From Stomoxys calcitrans (Eukaryota; Arthropoda; Insecta; Diptera; Muscidae): a DNA stretch of 64,000 bases. The position numbers and the translations under genes are program-made. The stretch lies in assembly GCF_963082655.1 (NCBI RefSeq), contig NC_081553.1:189425619-189489618 (forward strand), read 5' to 3'. The notes beneath the pieces were generated by a model. That model did not search any database. It saw nothing but the letters and a program-made list of their open reading frames with translations, and was not told the DNA's origin. Shown piece by piece: positions 1-11,159 of the stretch (position 1 is its first letter; the number at the start of each line of letters is the position of its first letter).

Positions 1-852
1 ATAGAGCCTCGCGTCGTCGGTTCGGTTGATAGTGGGCAAAAACAACTAAACAAAAACCAATATACGATATGATAGTGATTTGCTGAAGAGGAAAGGCAAG
101 TGGACGGGAGTTTTATGCCACATTTTGTTACTTTATTTTGTTTTAGCTAAGGAACCATGATAAATGTAAAATTTTTTTTCATAAAGACCTCAACATTCTA
201 ACATTCCTAAAACAATTGGAGCAAAAAGTTGATGTAAGTTGGTGTACATACATAAAATGCATTAAGAATAACGGCATAAGTGCGAGAAAAAACAGGAGTG
301 TTAGTTTTGCCAAAAAGAAACGGGAGCTTATAAGTGAGTGAGTGGCGCCCTCTCACTATATATTTAAGTGTGTTAGGTAAAATACCAATAACAACAACTA
401 TAGTTTTGGTGCGAAAGCAAAACGTCTTGAAAAAAGAACTTTTTCACACACTTGTATGTGTATGTTAAGCAAGTGGTGCAAAAATAAGTACTTTACTGTA
501 CATCAGCCAAATTGCTAATTTTTTTCTGCAGACAAGGTACGTCGGCAATAGTGTCAAATTATTGAGAGTATTTTTGGCTAAATTTCAAAGCAAATCTCTA
601 GAGCGTAAGAGAACTGTTGCTCTTTTAAAATTAAAAAAAAAAAACAAATAACAATTGTATGCAAACTATGACTTTGAGTCAAAAGAAAGAAAGTCAGCCA
701 ACAACAATAAAAAACTTAGATGAGTTGCATGTGTGAATGTGGGTAAAGGAAGTACATGCTGTTGTTTAAATATTAAAAAAAAAACGCAAGAACGTCAACA
801 TAAATCGAGATCACATGGCAACAAGTGGAATATGACGTCATCGATGCAAACG
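1..852 (+). other. Candidate noncoding first exon, copy 1
   Basis: Single-copy-looking DNA that aligns with a second segment at about 2267-2935: both open with GAGCCTCGCG followed by a TCGGT(T/A)CGGTTG block, share CATTTTGT, GAATAACGGC and other islands, and close with GGCAACAAGTGGAATATGACG. This copy ends against GTAAGT at 853-858, a good splice donor. An ATG at 832 would give only seven codons before that donor; an earlier ATG at 815 gives a six-codon frame that stops. Seen: the duplication and the donor-like end. Inferred: a long 5' leader on the plus strand with a large downstream intron. No protein homology is available to name the gene, and no downstream exon is recognised. Confidence 0.35.
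833..840. promoter_or_regulatory. Perfect CRE-type palindrome TGACGTCA, copy 1
   Basis: The eight-base palindrome bound by CREB/ATF-type bZIP factors lies 12 bp before a splice-donor-like GTAAGT. The same arrangement recurs in the paralogous segment at 2916-2923, so it sits inside the best-conserved block of the duplication. Binding is not shown by sequence alone; the overlap with an ATG could also explain part of the conservation. Confidence 0.4.
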
Positions 853-1004
853 GTAAGTAAACCCATATTTGATGCATTTCCATTTAAATAGTAATAAAAA
901 ATAGTAAAAACCTCTATATTATTCAAATACAATAAAACAAATGAATTGCTTTATAAAAGTGTACTGAACAACTAAAAAAAAATTCTATTAAATTTTCTTA
1001 GAGA

Positions 1005-1400
1005 AAAAGAAAAAAATGTCTATAAAATTTTCTCTCAAGACAAAATTTCCAGAAAAATTTTCCAAAAAGGAAAAATTTATATGAGGAAAACATTTTTTTT
1101 AATTTTTCTCTAAAGAAATAATTTCAAAAAAATATTCTCTGAAGACAAAATTTCAAAAAAAATTTCCCAAGAGACAAAAGCTTTGTAAAATTTTTTCTAA
1201 TTAAAAAAGACATCATTTTATTATGTTTTCTCTACAAAAATTTTCAATGAAATTTTCTTTAAGACGAAGTTTTCTTAGTAGGCAAATAGTAAAAAAATTT
1301 TTCTAAAGACAAGATCCAACAAAGTGTTTTCCTGATACAAAATTTCAATAAAATATTATCTTAATTTTTTATATTAAAACATAAATTCCTATTAAATTTT
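1005..1400 (+). repeat. Degenerate relatives of the 29-bp satellite
   Basis: AT-rich stretch with repeated CTCTAAAGA, GACAAAATTTC and AAATTTT blocks at roughly 29-33-bp spacing, matching the unit of the large array at 4.2-8.2 kb but heavily diverged. It shows that the satellite family exists outside the main array. Units are too decayed to count reliably. Confidence 0.55.
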
Positions 1401-2266
1401 TCTTTAAAATCAAGCTTAGACATCATTATTTAAATGGTATCCAATTTGTTCGAAATTTTTGATAAAAGGTTTTACTTGGCGTATTCACGCCATCTTCCGT
1501 CTATATCCAAACTACAACCATCATCACCTACGACATAAACCTATATTATGTTTTGGAGTGCAAAGCTTAAGAATTTTAAGAAAATAGCATTAAAATGGGA
1601 ATTGCACAGAAAATGTTATGAAATTTGTTTTAATTTTTTCAAATCTTGAAAAATTCCATTGCAAATTAGTTTCCTAATCGTCTGTATCATTGGCAAAGCT
1701 AAGTTTAATATTTTCGTTTGCGCATGGATGACCTCTGTTTACGTTAACATAACCATTCTGACCGTATTTAAGTCAGCAATCATATGAGCAGCTCTGAGTT
1801 GTGTAAAAGCTTATTTTAAAATTTTAATCTCAATTATATGATTGATTTTGACAGATTTAAGCAAAGTTGGTGTATTAAGACGAAATAGAAAAATACATAT
1901 TCTATCTAAATATGCAATTCTCGGAATGTCATTGACACTAGCCAAGACACAAACCAAATACACCCACCTATGTAAAAGCTTTTTATCGATATCAAACGTT
2001 AACTCTTGATCTAAAGAGTATCATTGGAAAATGTTAAGAAAAGCTTTGAATTTGATGAAGGTGCCTAGATGTGACATTGACTTCAAACAGTCTTTAGTTC
2101 TTCTTCATCGGTTCGGTTGTTGCATGTTCTGGCTCCATCGTTCTAACTGGATTAAATCGGAATAAGGAAGCAATTGGTTGCAAAAATTAAATAAATACAA
2201 TGATAAAATGCAAAACATGACATATCAGGTGTTAATTGTGTGTTCTTCCTAACGAGACAGAAATAA

Positions 2267-2935
2267 AAGAGCCTCGCGTTTTCGGTACGGTTGGTTTGCA
2301 TCGGGAAAAAACAAGTAAAAATACAATATACTTGTAATTTTTATTATGGGAATAAGGGGAGAAGTGGGTAAGTGTTATATGCCACATTTTGTCAATTTAA
2401 CTGACTTTTAGTATTTGAACCAAGATTAAATAAAATGTTTAATTAATAATTGCCTAAATTTCTACCAATCCTAAAATAATTGTTGCAAATAGTTGGGATT
2501 GTGGTATACATACATGAAGTGCACGAAGAATAACGGCAAGTGTCAAGAAAAAAAAAGAAAGAGTGCTGAGTAAAATATAAATGAGTAAGTGTCTCTCCCT
2601 TTCTTTCTCCCTCTCTCAAATGTAAACCACAATAACAACAACTGTAACGAAGCAAAGGTTTTGGGGCGACGCATAACCTGCCAAAAAAAGATAACAACAA
2701 ACCAATGCGATTACGTGTGTATGTATGTATGTTTGCAATATCAAGAACATAAATGCGATGCAGTGTTGGTCAAATAGCGAAGAGCGTGGACAAATAGCAA
2801 AGAACGCACATTCTTTTCAACATTTTGGGAGAATTTTGGAGCAACATCAACATTTTGAGAAATGAAGGCAGTTGTTGCAGTTGTTAAGAGGCAGGCTATG
2901 GCAACAAGTGGAATATGACGTCATAAAAGTATAGA
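2267..2935 (+). other. Candidate noncoding first exon, copy 2
   Basis: Paralogue of 1-852: the same opening (GAGCCTCGCG then TTCGGTACGGTTG), shared middle islands and the same closing block GGCAACAAGTGGAATATGACG, followed by GTAAGT at 2936-2941. Here the ATG that overlaps the CRE runs into a stop after three codons, so this copy would be purely noncoding. A third short TCGGTTCGGTTG motif lies at about 2109-2120 between the copies. Duplicated alternative first exons with separate promoters would fit; a chance local duplication of intronic sequence is the alternative. Confidence 0.33.
2916..2923. promoter_or_regulatory. Perfect CRE-type palindrome TGACGTCA, copy 2
   Basis: Second occurrence of the palindrome in the duplicated block, again just upstream of GTAAGT. 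Retention of both features in a copy whose surroundings have drifted argues for constraint, but two copies are weak evidence. Confidence 0.38.
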
Positions 2936-2941
2936 GTAAGT

Positions 2942-4184
2942 TAGAGCAGATTTTTGCGCCTAGCCTAAAGAAAATGAATAGGCAATGCAACTAAATAGGT
3001 ATGTAGGTATTTAATGCAACTACATAGGTATGCAGGTATGTGTATATTATTTAACGGCCAAGGGTTTTATAAAGGCGATTATGTGGTACATGCACGGCTG
3101 AATGGATTTTAATGAAATTGGCACCAATCGAACGATATTTTTCCAGAGAAGCGACAAATCAGTATGAAAATTAATTTTCCTTGAAGAAAAAACACGAAAA
3201 TGTGGAGTTAATTTTGAATAAAAGACAGCAAATTGTTGTTGGTTTTTTTTCCAAAGCATTCGTTATGGGTGTGAATGCAAAGCCATAGGTGGGAGTATTG
3301 GTGGTGAGAGTAAGAGAATCAAATGATGCGAGAGCAAGAGTATCGCTATTTAGTTGAGGGTGTTGTGGGGGTGAAATGTGAGTGGCCCTACTTGCCATGT
3401 AGGTCAGGCAACTCCTTAAGACTCGGCTTTGGTGTCCGAGGCATTTGCGTTTATATTGTTGTTGTTTGTATATGTATAGCGACAACAAGTCAAAGCAAAA
3501 CATACAGGTTGTACGCTGTAGGTGGGTAGGTGTCACTTATTGTATTTAAACATGGAGGTGATAATAAAGAAAAGATAGCCAGCTTTCAACGATTCTGTTC
3601 ATTCAAAGTACCTAATTGTGTGGCTATACTATGCACTCAATGAACGATGTATGCTTTTTTGGTGGAAAGTTTAAAGACGTAATGGAGGGGATGCAGTATT
3701 TTTCATTATATAATGGGCTCATATCTTTATTTTGTTAAAAAAAAAATTATTTATGATTGTTTGTGTGTCCATATAGTGTCAATAACGATGTGATACATTT
3801 TCTTGAAATCTTCGCAGTGGAGAATTTTTTTGTGATGGAAATATGGGATATGTAGAAGATCGCTTTTCCCCTAACATACTCAAAGAGTACATGTCTGCTT
3901 TGGTGTTGTAAGGGTATATGCGACGAAAGATGCCGTCAATGCAATATTTTGTCTCAAATGGAAGGTATAGTGAATCTTACATGAAAATATGGCGTCAAGT
4001 ACCTGGCGGTTATACGAGACTCTAAAACCAATGATAATGATAAGGTAGCACTCAATTGAGAGGATTTTAGAAGTAAAGTACAAACCAAACATTAAAATAT
4101 GAACTCAAGTTTCAGAAGGCCTTAACGCCAAAAAGGTTTAACGGACATTTAACATAATCATGAAAATATAGGGTTCAAATCAAC
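2942..4184. other. Non-repeat DNA, no gene recognised
   Basis: Short microsatellite-like runs (TAGGTATG near 2995-3045) and a GC-richer patch at about 3250-3530 that holds overlapping frames of 68 codons (plus) and 121 codons (minus). Neither has recognisable domains and both probably arise by chance. Nothing else is supported. Confidence 0.4.
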
Positions 4185-7100
4185 ATTTTGTCTTTAGAAA
4201 AAATTTCATTGAAATTTTGTCCGTAGAGAAAATGTCTTCGAAATTTTGTCTTTAAAGAAAATGTTAATGAAAATTTCTTTCTAAAGACAAAATTTCAATG
4301 AAATTTTTTCTAAAGACAAAATTTCAATGAAATTTTTTCTAAAGACAAAATTTCAATGAAATTTTTTCTAAAGACAAAATTTCAATGAAATTTTTTCTAA
4401 AGACAAAATTTTAATGAAATTTTTTCTAAAGACAAAATTTCAATGAAATTTTTTCTAAAGACAAAATTTCAATGAAATTTTTTCTAAAGACAAAATTTCA
4501 ATGAAATTTTTTCTAAAGACAAAATTTCAATGAAATTTTTTCTAAAGACAAAATTTCAATGAAATTTTTTCTAAAGACAAAATTTCAATGAAATTTTTTC
4601 TAAAGACAAAATTTCAATGAAATTTTTTCTAAAGATAAAATTTCAATGAAATTTTTTCTAAAGACAAAATTTCAATGAAATTTTTTCTAAAGACAAAATT
4701 TCAATGAAATTTTTTCTAAAGACAAAATTTCAATGAAATTTTTTCTAAAGACAAAATTTCAAAGAAATTTTTTCTAAAGACAAAATTTCAATGAAATTTT
4801 TTCTAAAGACAAAATTTCAATGAAATTTTTTCTAAAGACAAAATTTCAATGAAATTTTTTCTAAAGACAAAATTCCAATGAAATTTTTTCTAAAGACAAA
4901 ATTTCAATGACATTTTTTCTAAAGACAAAATTTCAATGAAATTTTTTCTAAAGACAAAATTTTAATGAAATTTTTTCTAAAGACAAAATTCAATGAAATT
5001 TTTTCTAAAGACAAAATTTCAATGAAATTTTTTCTAAAGACAAAATTTTAATGAAATTTTTTCTAAAGACAAAATTTCAATGAAATTTTTTCTAAAGACA
5101 AAATTTCAATGAAATTTTTTCTAAAGACAAAATTTCAATGAAATTTTTTCTAAAGACAAAATTTCAATGAAATTTTTTCTAAAGACAAAATTTCAATGAA
5201 ATTTTTTCTAAAGACAAAATTTCAATGAAATTTTTTCTAAAGACAAAATTTCAATGAAATTTTTTCTAAAGACAAAATTTCAATGAAATTTTTTCTAAAG
5301 ACAAAATTTCAATGAAATTTTTTCTAAAGATAAAATTTCAATGAAATTTTTTCTAAAGACAAAATTTCAATGAAATTTTTTCTAAAGACAAAATTTCAAT
5401 GAAATTTTTTCTAAAGACAAAATTTCAATGAAATTTTTTCTAAAGACAAAATTTCAATGAAATTTTTTCTAAAGACAAAATTTCAAAGAAATTTTTTCTA
5501 AAGACAAAATTTCAATGAAATTTTTTCTAAAGACAAAATTTCAATGAAATTTTTTCTAAAGACAAAATTTCAATGAAATTTTTTCTAAAGACAAAATTCC
5601 AATGAAATTTTTTCTAAAGACAAAATTTCAATGACATTTTTTCTAAAGACAAAATTTCAATGAAATTTTTTCTAAAGACAAAATTTTAATGAAATTTTTT
5701 CTAAAGACAAAATTCAATGAAATTTTTTCTAAAGACAAAATTTCAATGAAATTTTTTCTAAAGACAAAATTTCAATGAAATTTTTTCTAAAGACAAAATT
5801 TCAATGAAATTTTTTCTAAAGACAAAATTTCAATGAAATTTTTTCTAAAGACAAAATTTCAATGAAATTTTTTCTAAAGACAAAATTTCAATGAAATTTT
5901 TTCTAAAGACAAAATTTCAATGAAATTTTTTCTAAAGACAAAATTTCAATGAAATTTTTTCTAAAGACAAAATTTCAATGAAATTTTTTCTAAAGACAAA
6001 ATTTCAATGAAATTTTTTCTAAAGACAAAATTTCAATGAAATTTTTTCTAAAGACAAAATTTCAATGAAATTTTTTCTAAAGACAAAATTTCAATGAATT
6101 TTTTTCTAAAGACAAAATTTCAATGAAATTTTTTCTAAAGACAAAATTTCAATGAAATTTTTTCTAAAGACAAAATTTCAATGAAATTTTTTCTAAAGAC
6201 AAAATTTCAATGAAATTTTTTCTAAAGACAAAATTTCAATGAAGCAAATTTTTTCTAAAGACAAAATTTCAATGAAATTTTTTCTAAAGACAAAATTTTT
6301 CTAAAGACAAAATTTCAATGAAATTTTTTCTAAAGACAAAATTTCAATGAAATTTTTTCTAAAGACAAAATTTCAATGAAATTTTTTCTAAAGACAAAAT
6401 TTCAATGAAATTTTTTCTAAAGACAAAATTGCAATGAAATTTTTTGTAGACAAAATTTCAATGAAATTTTTTCTAAAGACAAAATTTCAATGAAATTTTT
6501 TCTAAAGACAAAATTTCAATGAAATTTTTTCTAAAGACAAAATTTCAATGAAATTTTTTCTAAAGACAAAATTTCAATGAATTTTTTTCTAAAGACAAAA
6601 TTTCAATAAAATTTTTTTAAGGACAAAATTTCAATGACATTTTTTCTAAAGACAAAATTTCTATGAAATTTTTTCTAAAGTCTAAATTTCAATGTAATTT
6701 TTTCTAAAGACAAGGTTTCAATGAAATTTTTTCGAAAGGCAAAATTTCAATGAAATTTTTTCTAAAGACAAAATTTCAATGAAATTTTTTCTAAAGACAA
6801 AATTTCAATGAAATTTTTTCTAAAGACAAAATTTCAATGAAATTTTTTCTAAAGACAAAATTTCAATGAAATTTTCTCTAAAGACAAAATTTCAATGAAA
6901 TTTTTTCTAAAGACAAAATTTCAATGAAATTTTTTCTAAAGACAAAATTTCAATGAAATTTTTTCTAAAGACAAAATTTCAATGAAATTTTTTCTAAAGA
7001 CAAAATTTCAATGAAATTTTTTGTAAAGACAAAATTGCAATGAAATTTTTTGTAAAGACAAATTTGCAATGAAATTTTTTCTAAAGACAAATTTGCAATG

Positions 7101-8160
7101 AAATTTTTTCTAATGACAAAATTTCAATGAAATTTTTTCTAAAGACAAAATTTCAATGAAATTTTTTCTAAAGACAAAATTTCAATGAATTTTTTTCTAA
7201 AGACATAATTTCAATAAAATTTTTTTAAGGACAAAATTTCAATGACATTTTTTCTAAAGACAAAATTTCTATGAAATTTTTTCTAAAGTCTAAATTTCAA
7301 TGTAATTTTTTCTAAAGACAAGGTTTCAATGAAATTTTTTCGAAAGGCAAAATTTCAATGAAATTTTTTCTAAAGACAAAATTTCAATGAAATTTTTTCT
7401 AAAGACAAAATTTCAATGAAATTTTTTCTAAAGACAAAATTTCAATGAAATTTTTTCTAAAGACAAAATTTCAATGAAATTTTCTCTAAAGACAAAATTT
7501 CAATGAAATTTTTTCTAAAGACAAAATTTCAATGAAATTTAAAGACAAAATTTCAATGAAATTTTTTCTAAAGACAAAATTTCAATGAAATTTTTTGTAG
7601 AGACAAAATTGCAATGAAATTTTTTGTAAAGACAAATTTGCAATGAAATTTTTTCTAAAGACAAATTTGCAATGAAATTTTTTCTAAAAACAAAATTTCA
7701 ATGAAATTTTTTCTAAAGGCAAAATTTCAATGAAGCAAATTTTTTCTAAAGACAAAATTTCAATGAAGCAAATTTTTTCTAAAGACAAAATTTCAATGAA
7801 GCAAATTTTTTCTAAAGACAAAATTCCAATGAAATTTTTTCTAAAGACAAAATTTCAGTGAAATTTTTTCTAAAGACAAAATTTTAATGAAATTTTTTTA
7901 AAGACAAAATTTCAATGAAATTTTTTCTAAAGACAAAATTTCAATGAAATTTTTTCTAAAGACAAAATTGCAATGACATTTTTTCTAAAGACAAAATTCA
8001 ATGAAATTTTTTCTAAAGACAAAATTTCAATGAAATTTTTTCTAAAGACAAAATTTCAAATAAATTTTTTCTAAATACTAAATTTCAATATAATTTTTTC
8101 TAAAGACAAAATTTCAATGAAATTTTTTCGAAAGATAAAATTTCAATGAAATTTTCAATG
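4185..8160 (+). repeat. Large 29-bp satellite array
   Basis: About 135 head-to-tail copies of a 29-bp unit that begins GACAAAATTTCAATG and ends AAATTTTTTCTAAA (about 17% GC). Each unit contains a 17-bp quasi-palindrome, AAATTTCA-A-TGAAATTT. Most units are near-identical, with drift at the right end. About three units at 4185-4272 are in the opposite orientation, so the left border is an inverted junction. Variant units mark internal duplications: variants at 4757, 4871, 4909, 4961 and 4991 recur exactly 724 bp later, and the block near 6571-6730 recurs 608 bp later. A variant with an extra AAGC-type insertion occurs near 6240 and three times in a row near 7731-7805. There are no spacers and no open frame. 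Confidence 0.97.
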
Positions 8161-8738
8161 ACATGGGAGCAATATCAGGTTACAGAGTGATTTGGACCGT
8201 ATTTGGCACAATTGGAGGTCGTAACAGAACACCGTATGCAAAATTTCAGCCAAATCGGACAAAAATTGAGGCTTGTAAGGACTCAATATGTCAAATTGGA
8301 AGATTGGGTTATATGGGAGCTATATCAGGTTATAGACAGATCTCAACCGTACTTAGCACGGTTTTTGGACGTCGTAACAGAACACAACATGCAAAATTTC
8401 AGTCTGATCGGATAACACTGCGGCTTATGGGGGCTAAATATATCAAATCGGGAGATCGGGTTATATGGGAGCTATATCCAAATCTGAACCGATATGGTCC
8501 CTTTGCAATCCTCAATGACCTACATCAATAAGATGTATCTGTGCAAAATTTCAAGAGGCTAGCTTTATGCGTTCAACCGCTACCGTGATTTCGATAGACG
8601 GACGGACGGACATGGATAGATCAACTCAAAATGTCCAGACGATCAAGAATATATATACTTAACGTGGTCACAAATCAATATTTCGAGGTGTTACAAACGG
8701 TATGACTAGGTTAATATACCCCCCATGTTGGTGGGTAA
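8157..8738 (-). repeat. Truncated 153-bp-monomer element (family A type)
   Basis: Reads in reverse: the family's left end (ATACCC...-type subterminal repeat, seen here as GGTGGGTAAAAA near 8730), a GACGGACGGACGGACA block at 8597-8612, then two to three degenerate monomers with the ATATGGGAGCTATATCAGGTTAT-type core. The right part is missing, and the 29-bp array abuts it directly at about 8157. The 122-codon plus-strand frame across the monomers is a by-product of the repeat. Confidence 0.75.
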
Positions 8739-9229
8739 AAAAAAAAAAACAATTTTGTTGAATGCAAAAAAATTTTTGTTCGGTTTGGAAAAGGAAAGCC
8801 TTCTTTTCCATATGCAAAAAGAAAATCTTCGATCATTGAGCTCGTCTCGAAGGAGAAACAAACAAAAATTGTGAAATTTGATGATCTTCGCCCTAACAGG
8901 CAAAACACTTGAAAATTAAAAAATTCGGCAGAGCCCGGCCGGGATTCGAACCAGATTGTAGACCGCAAGCGGACTTTTTTGTATTGATTTTTGGGCAATA
9001 TCCAGCATAGAATTCCGGAAATCAGACTACAAATGAAAATTTGGCAGCCTGAACAAGTTTTTGAAATGCCAAGGTAACCAAAGGTTAGGGCGACTTTTGG
9101 CAGGTCTCTATATTGCCAAAGGGCGCCCTGGCCTTATAATTTTGCATATGATCTCTTTATTACCTCCGCTCTTAACATTTCATTCTCAAATGGCAGATTT
9201 TTAACTAGTATTGTCAATTTTATCCCACA
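8739..9229. other. Unassigned DNA with an isolated tRNA B-box-like motif
   Basis: On the minus strand GGTTCGAATCCCGGC (about 8935-8955) matches a pol III B box, with no convincing A box. It could be a decayed tRNA-derived SINE of a family other than the 319-bp one in this window. The rest shows no gene. Confidence 0.3.
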
Positions 9230-9385
9230 GTGCGGTGATCCAAAAGTCCACCTTCTGTTCAATATTCATCCGGATTCAAATTATGAAGCATTGGTCTGTA
9301 GCTACTGTGGTATCACAATGGACTTAAAATTGTCTAAATGAGTCTGTAAAAGACTGCCACTCTAACCTTACCTAACCTAACCTAT
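9230..9385 (+). mobile_element. LINE 3' end with CCTAA-rich tail
   Basis: The piece CTGTGGTATCACAATGGAC at about 9305-9323, then GTCTAAATGAGTCT and a tail of TAACCTTACCTAACCTAACC, matches the 3' ends of LINE copies at 40180-40290 and 46690-46815, and in reverse at 26870-26965. Only the 3' untranslated end is present, as expected for a severely 5'-truncated insertion. Confidence 0.6.
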
Positions 9386-9454
9386 GCCATATAAAACGCC
9401 TTCCCTAAGAGGGGCTATTTCAGACTCGGCTATTTCAGACTCGGCTATATAAAG

Positions 9455-9535
9455 GAGGTAAGAGACTATAATCGGACAGCACTTGTTGATAAGTGAGAAG
9501 TTTGCCCCGTCATGGGCAAATTTGCATTTGCAAAT
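9455..9535 (+). mobile_element. SINE tail fragment
   Basis: CGGACAGCACTTGTTGATAA followed by GTGAGAAGTTTGCCCC and ATGGGCAAATTTGCATTTGC matches the 3' part of the tRNA-derived SINE copies described below. The tRNA-like head is absent. Confidence 0.6.
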
Positions 9536-10457
9536 CATTAAAACCTTGGCATACGCCAAAGTTTCCCGTTTTCATAATTCACCAAATTTTGTTCACTTCC
9601 CTCGATTTCTCGTTTACGATATGCACTCCTATGACGTCAAAAACAATTTTTCTTATTTTTTTTTTCGCTGTGGCAAAAATTAAGAGGCGGTATATGAAAT
9701 ATTGTCATTGAGCATTTAAAACACACACACACATTTTCTGCCTATTAATGGTTGTTGTCAGCCCTCTCCTTAACCGTGAGTCGAAGGGTGTTTTGCATAA
9801 GGTGCTTGTTTTCACCGTCAAGTTCACACAAATACCAACACATTTAGGCTTTCACACATGCATTCCGTACAATTTGAAATACAATAAAGGATCCCTTAAC
9901 GTATGCTATGTGAAAGATGTCTGGCAACAGAATTAAAGACGGAGCCTATATCTGAAGTGTGCAAGCTTTGAAGCGTTAAGAACAACGACCCCGTACGTTG
10001 AAGTGTTCTTACTTCTAAGGTTTAGGGACAGGAGTGCTTGGGAAAATATGAGCAGATGCGACCAAGATATTCTATTTTAAAGAAAAACAAAAATTTAATA
10101 AAAATAAGTGGCAAAAAAAAATGTAAAACAAAAACAAACCCTAGCTAAAAATGTCTGTTCATCATCATGTCTGGCTGGTTAAGAACTCCTTTGTTAAGCT
10201 TTTTATTTTGGTTATATTGGCGAAAACTTGTTAAGGCAAAATTTTGCCATGCTTGTCTAACTTTAGCTCTTAGACTTGATAATGTTAATCAAGGAGGCAA
10301 TGAGGCAGCAGCATCTTTGTTTTAAACAACCTCAACGAGTGTGAGGTAAACAAATTACTAAAAGTAAGATGTGGGTTATATTAATTTTGTCATGCCGTTT
10401 GTTACAACCTGAAATATTTGTATACACACTACAATACTTTGGGGGTATTCTATCCTA
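9536..10457. other. Non-repeat DNA, no gene recognised
   Basis: Holds an (AC)n run at about 9720-9733 and short frames only (62-72 codons, no domains). Likely host intronic or intergenic DNA. Confidence 0.4.
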
Positions 10458-10785
10458 GTCATATGGAAAAAATGCAAATTTTGCCCATGAACATTCCACT
10501 AAGGAACAGGGGCAAACTTCTCACATATCGATGAGAGCTGTCTGATTCAAGTTTAAGCTCAATGATAAGGGGCCTTCTTTTTATAGTCGAGTCCGAACGG
10601 CGAGCCGCAGTTCGACACCTCTTTGGAGAGAAGTTTTACATGACATAGTACTTCACAAATATCGCCAGCATTAGGAGGGGAAAACCAACGCTGAAAATTT
10701 TTTCTGATGGTCTCGCCAGGATTCGAACCCTGGCGTTCATCGTCATAGGCGGACATGCTAACCTCTGCGCTACGGTGGCCTCCAA
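10458..10785 (-). mobile_element. tRNA-derived SINE, copy S1
   Basis: Read on the minus strand from 10785: a tRNA-like head starting GGAGGCCACCGTAGCGCAGA (A box TAGCGCAGAGG) and a B box GGTTCGAATCC about 45 bases on, then a tRNA-unrelated body and a tail ending ATGGGCAAAATTTGCAT. This is the classical layout of a pol III-transcribed SINE moved by LINE proteins. It is about 325 bp and nearly complete. Three other copies (36134, 38679, 55812) share the head and body. It is not a working tRNA gene, because the acceptor stem does not pair properly and the body continues. Confidence 0.85.
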
Positions 10786-10869
10786 ATGAAGTCTCACACT
10801 CCTAAATTTCCCTCGAGGGTCCTCAAGATTTTGACTTCTCATATTCGTTTTAAATATAGGTGACAAGTA

Positions 10870-11106
10870 TTGGGTTGCCCAAAAAGTAATTGCGGATTTT
10901 TTAAAAGAAAGTAAATGCATTTTTAATAAAACTTAGAATGAACTTTAATCAAATATACTTTTTTTACACTTTTTTTCTAAAGCAAGCTAAAAGTGACAGC
11001 TGATAACTGACAGAAGAAAGAATGCAATTACAGAGTCACAAGCTGTGAACAAATTTTTCAACGCCGACTATATGAAAAATCCGCAATTACTTTTTGGGCA
11101 ACCCAA
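10870..11106. mobile_element. 237-bp mariner-type MITE, copy M1
   Basis: Starts TTGGGTTGCCCAAAAAGTAA and ends with its inverse, giving terminal inverted repeats of about 32 bp flanked by TA on both sides, the target duplication of Tc1/mariner elements. The 237-bp interior has no open frame. Two further copies of exactly the same length are at 31824 and 48473. The internal sequence is well conserved between copies, so amplification was fairly recent and used a transposase from elsewhere. Confidence 0.95.
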
Positions 11107-11159
11107 TAATTAACGATAGTATCGATAATTATTAGAAAATCGGAAATATCGAATGTAGG

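Noticed and set aside
3171..3536. 121-codon minus-strand open frame as a gene
   Set aside because: No domain, biased Thr/Ser/Phe composition, and an overlapping frame on the other strand; likely chance.
4185..8160. CRISPR-like regular repeats
   Set aside because: Units are contiguous without spacers and the surroundings are eukaryotic; it is a satellite array.
8163..8531. 122-codon plus-strand frame with a repeated MGAISGYR-like motif
   Set aside because: The repetition reflects the 153-bp monomers of family A in antisense; similar frames recur in every copy of the repeat.
10711..10785. tRNA gene
   Set aside because: A and B boxes are present, but the same head is attached to a shared ~320-bp body in several copies, one with a 13-bp target duplication, so it is a SINE.
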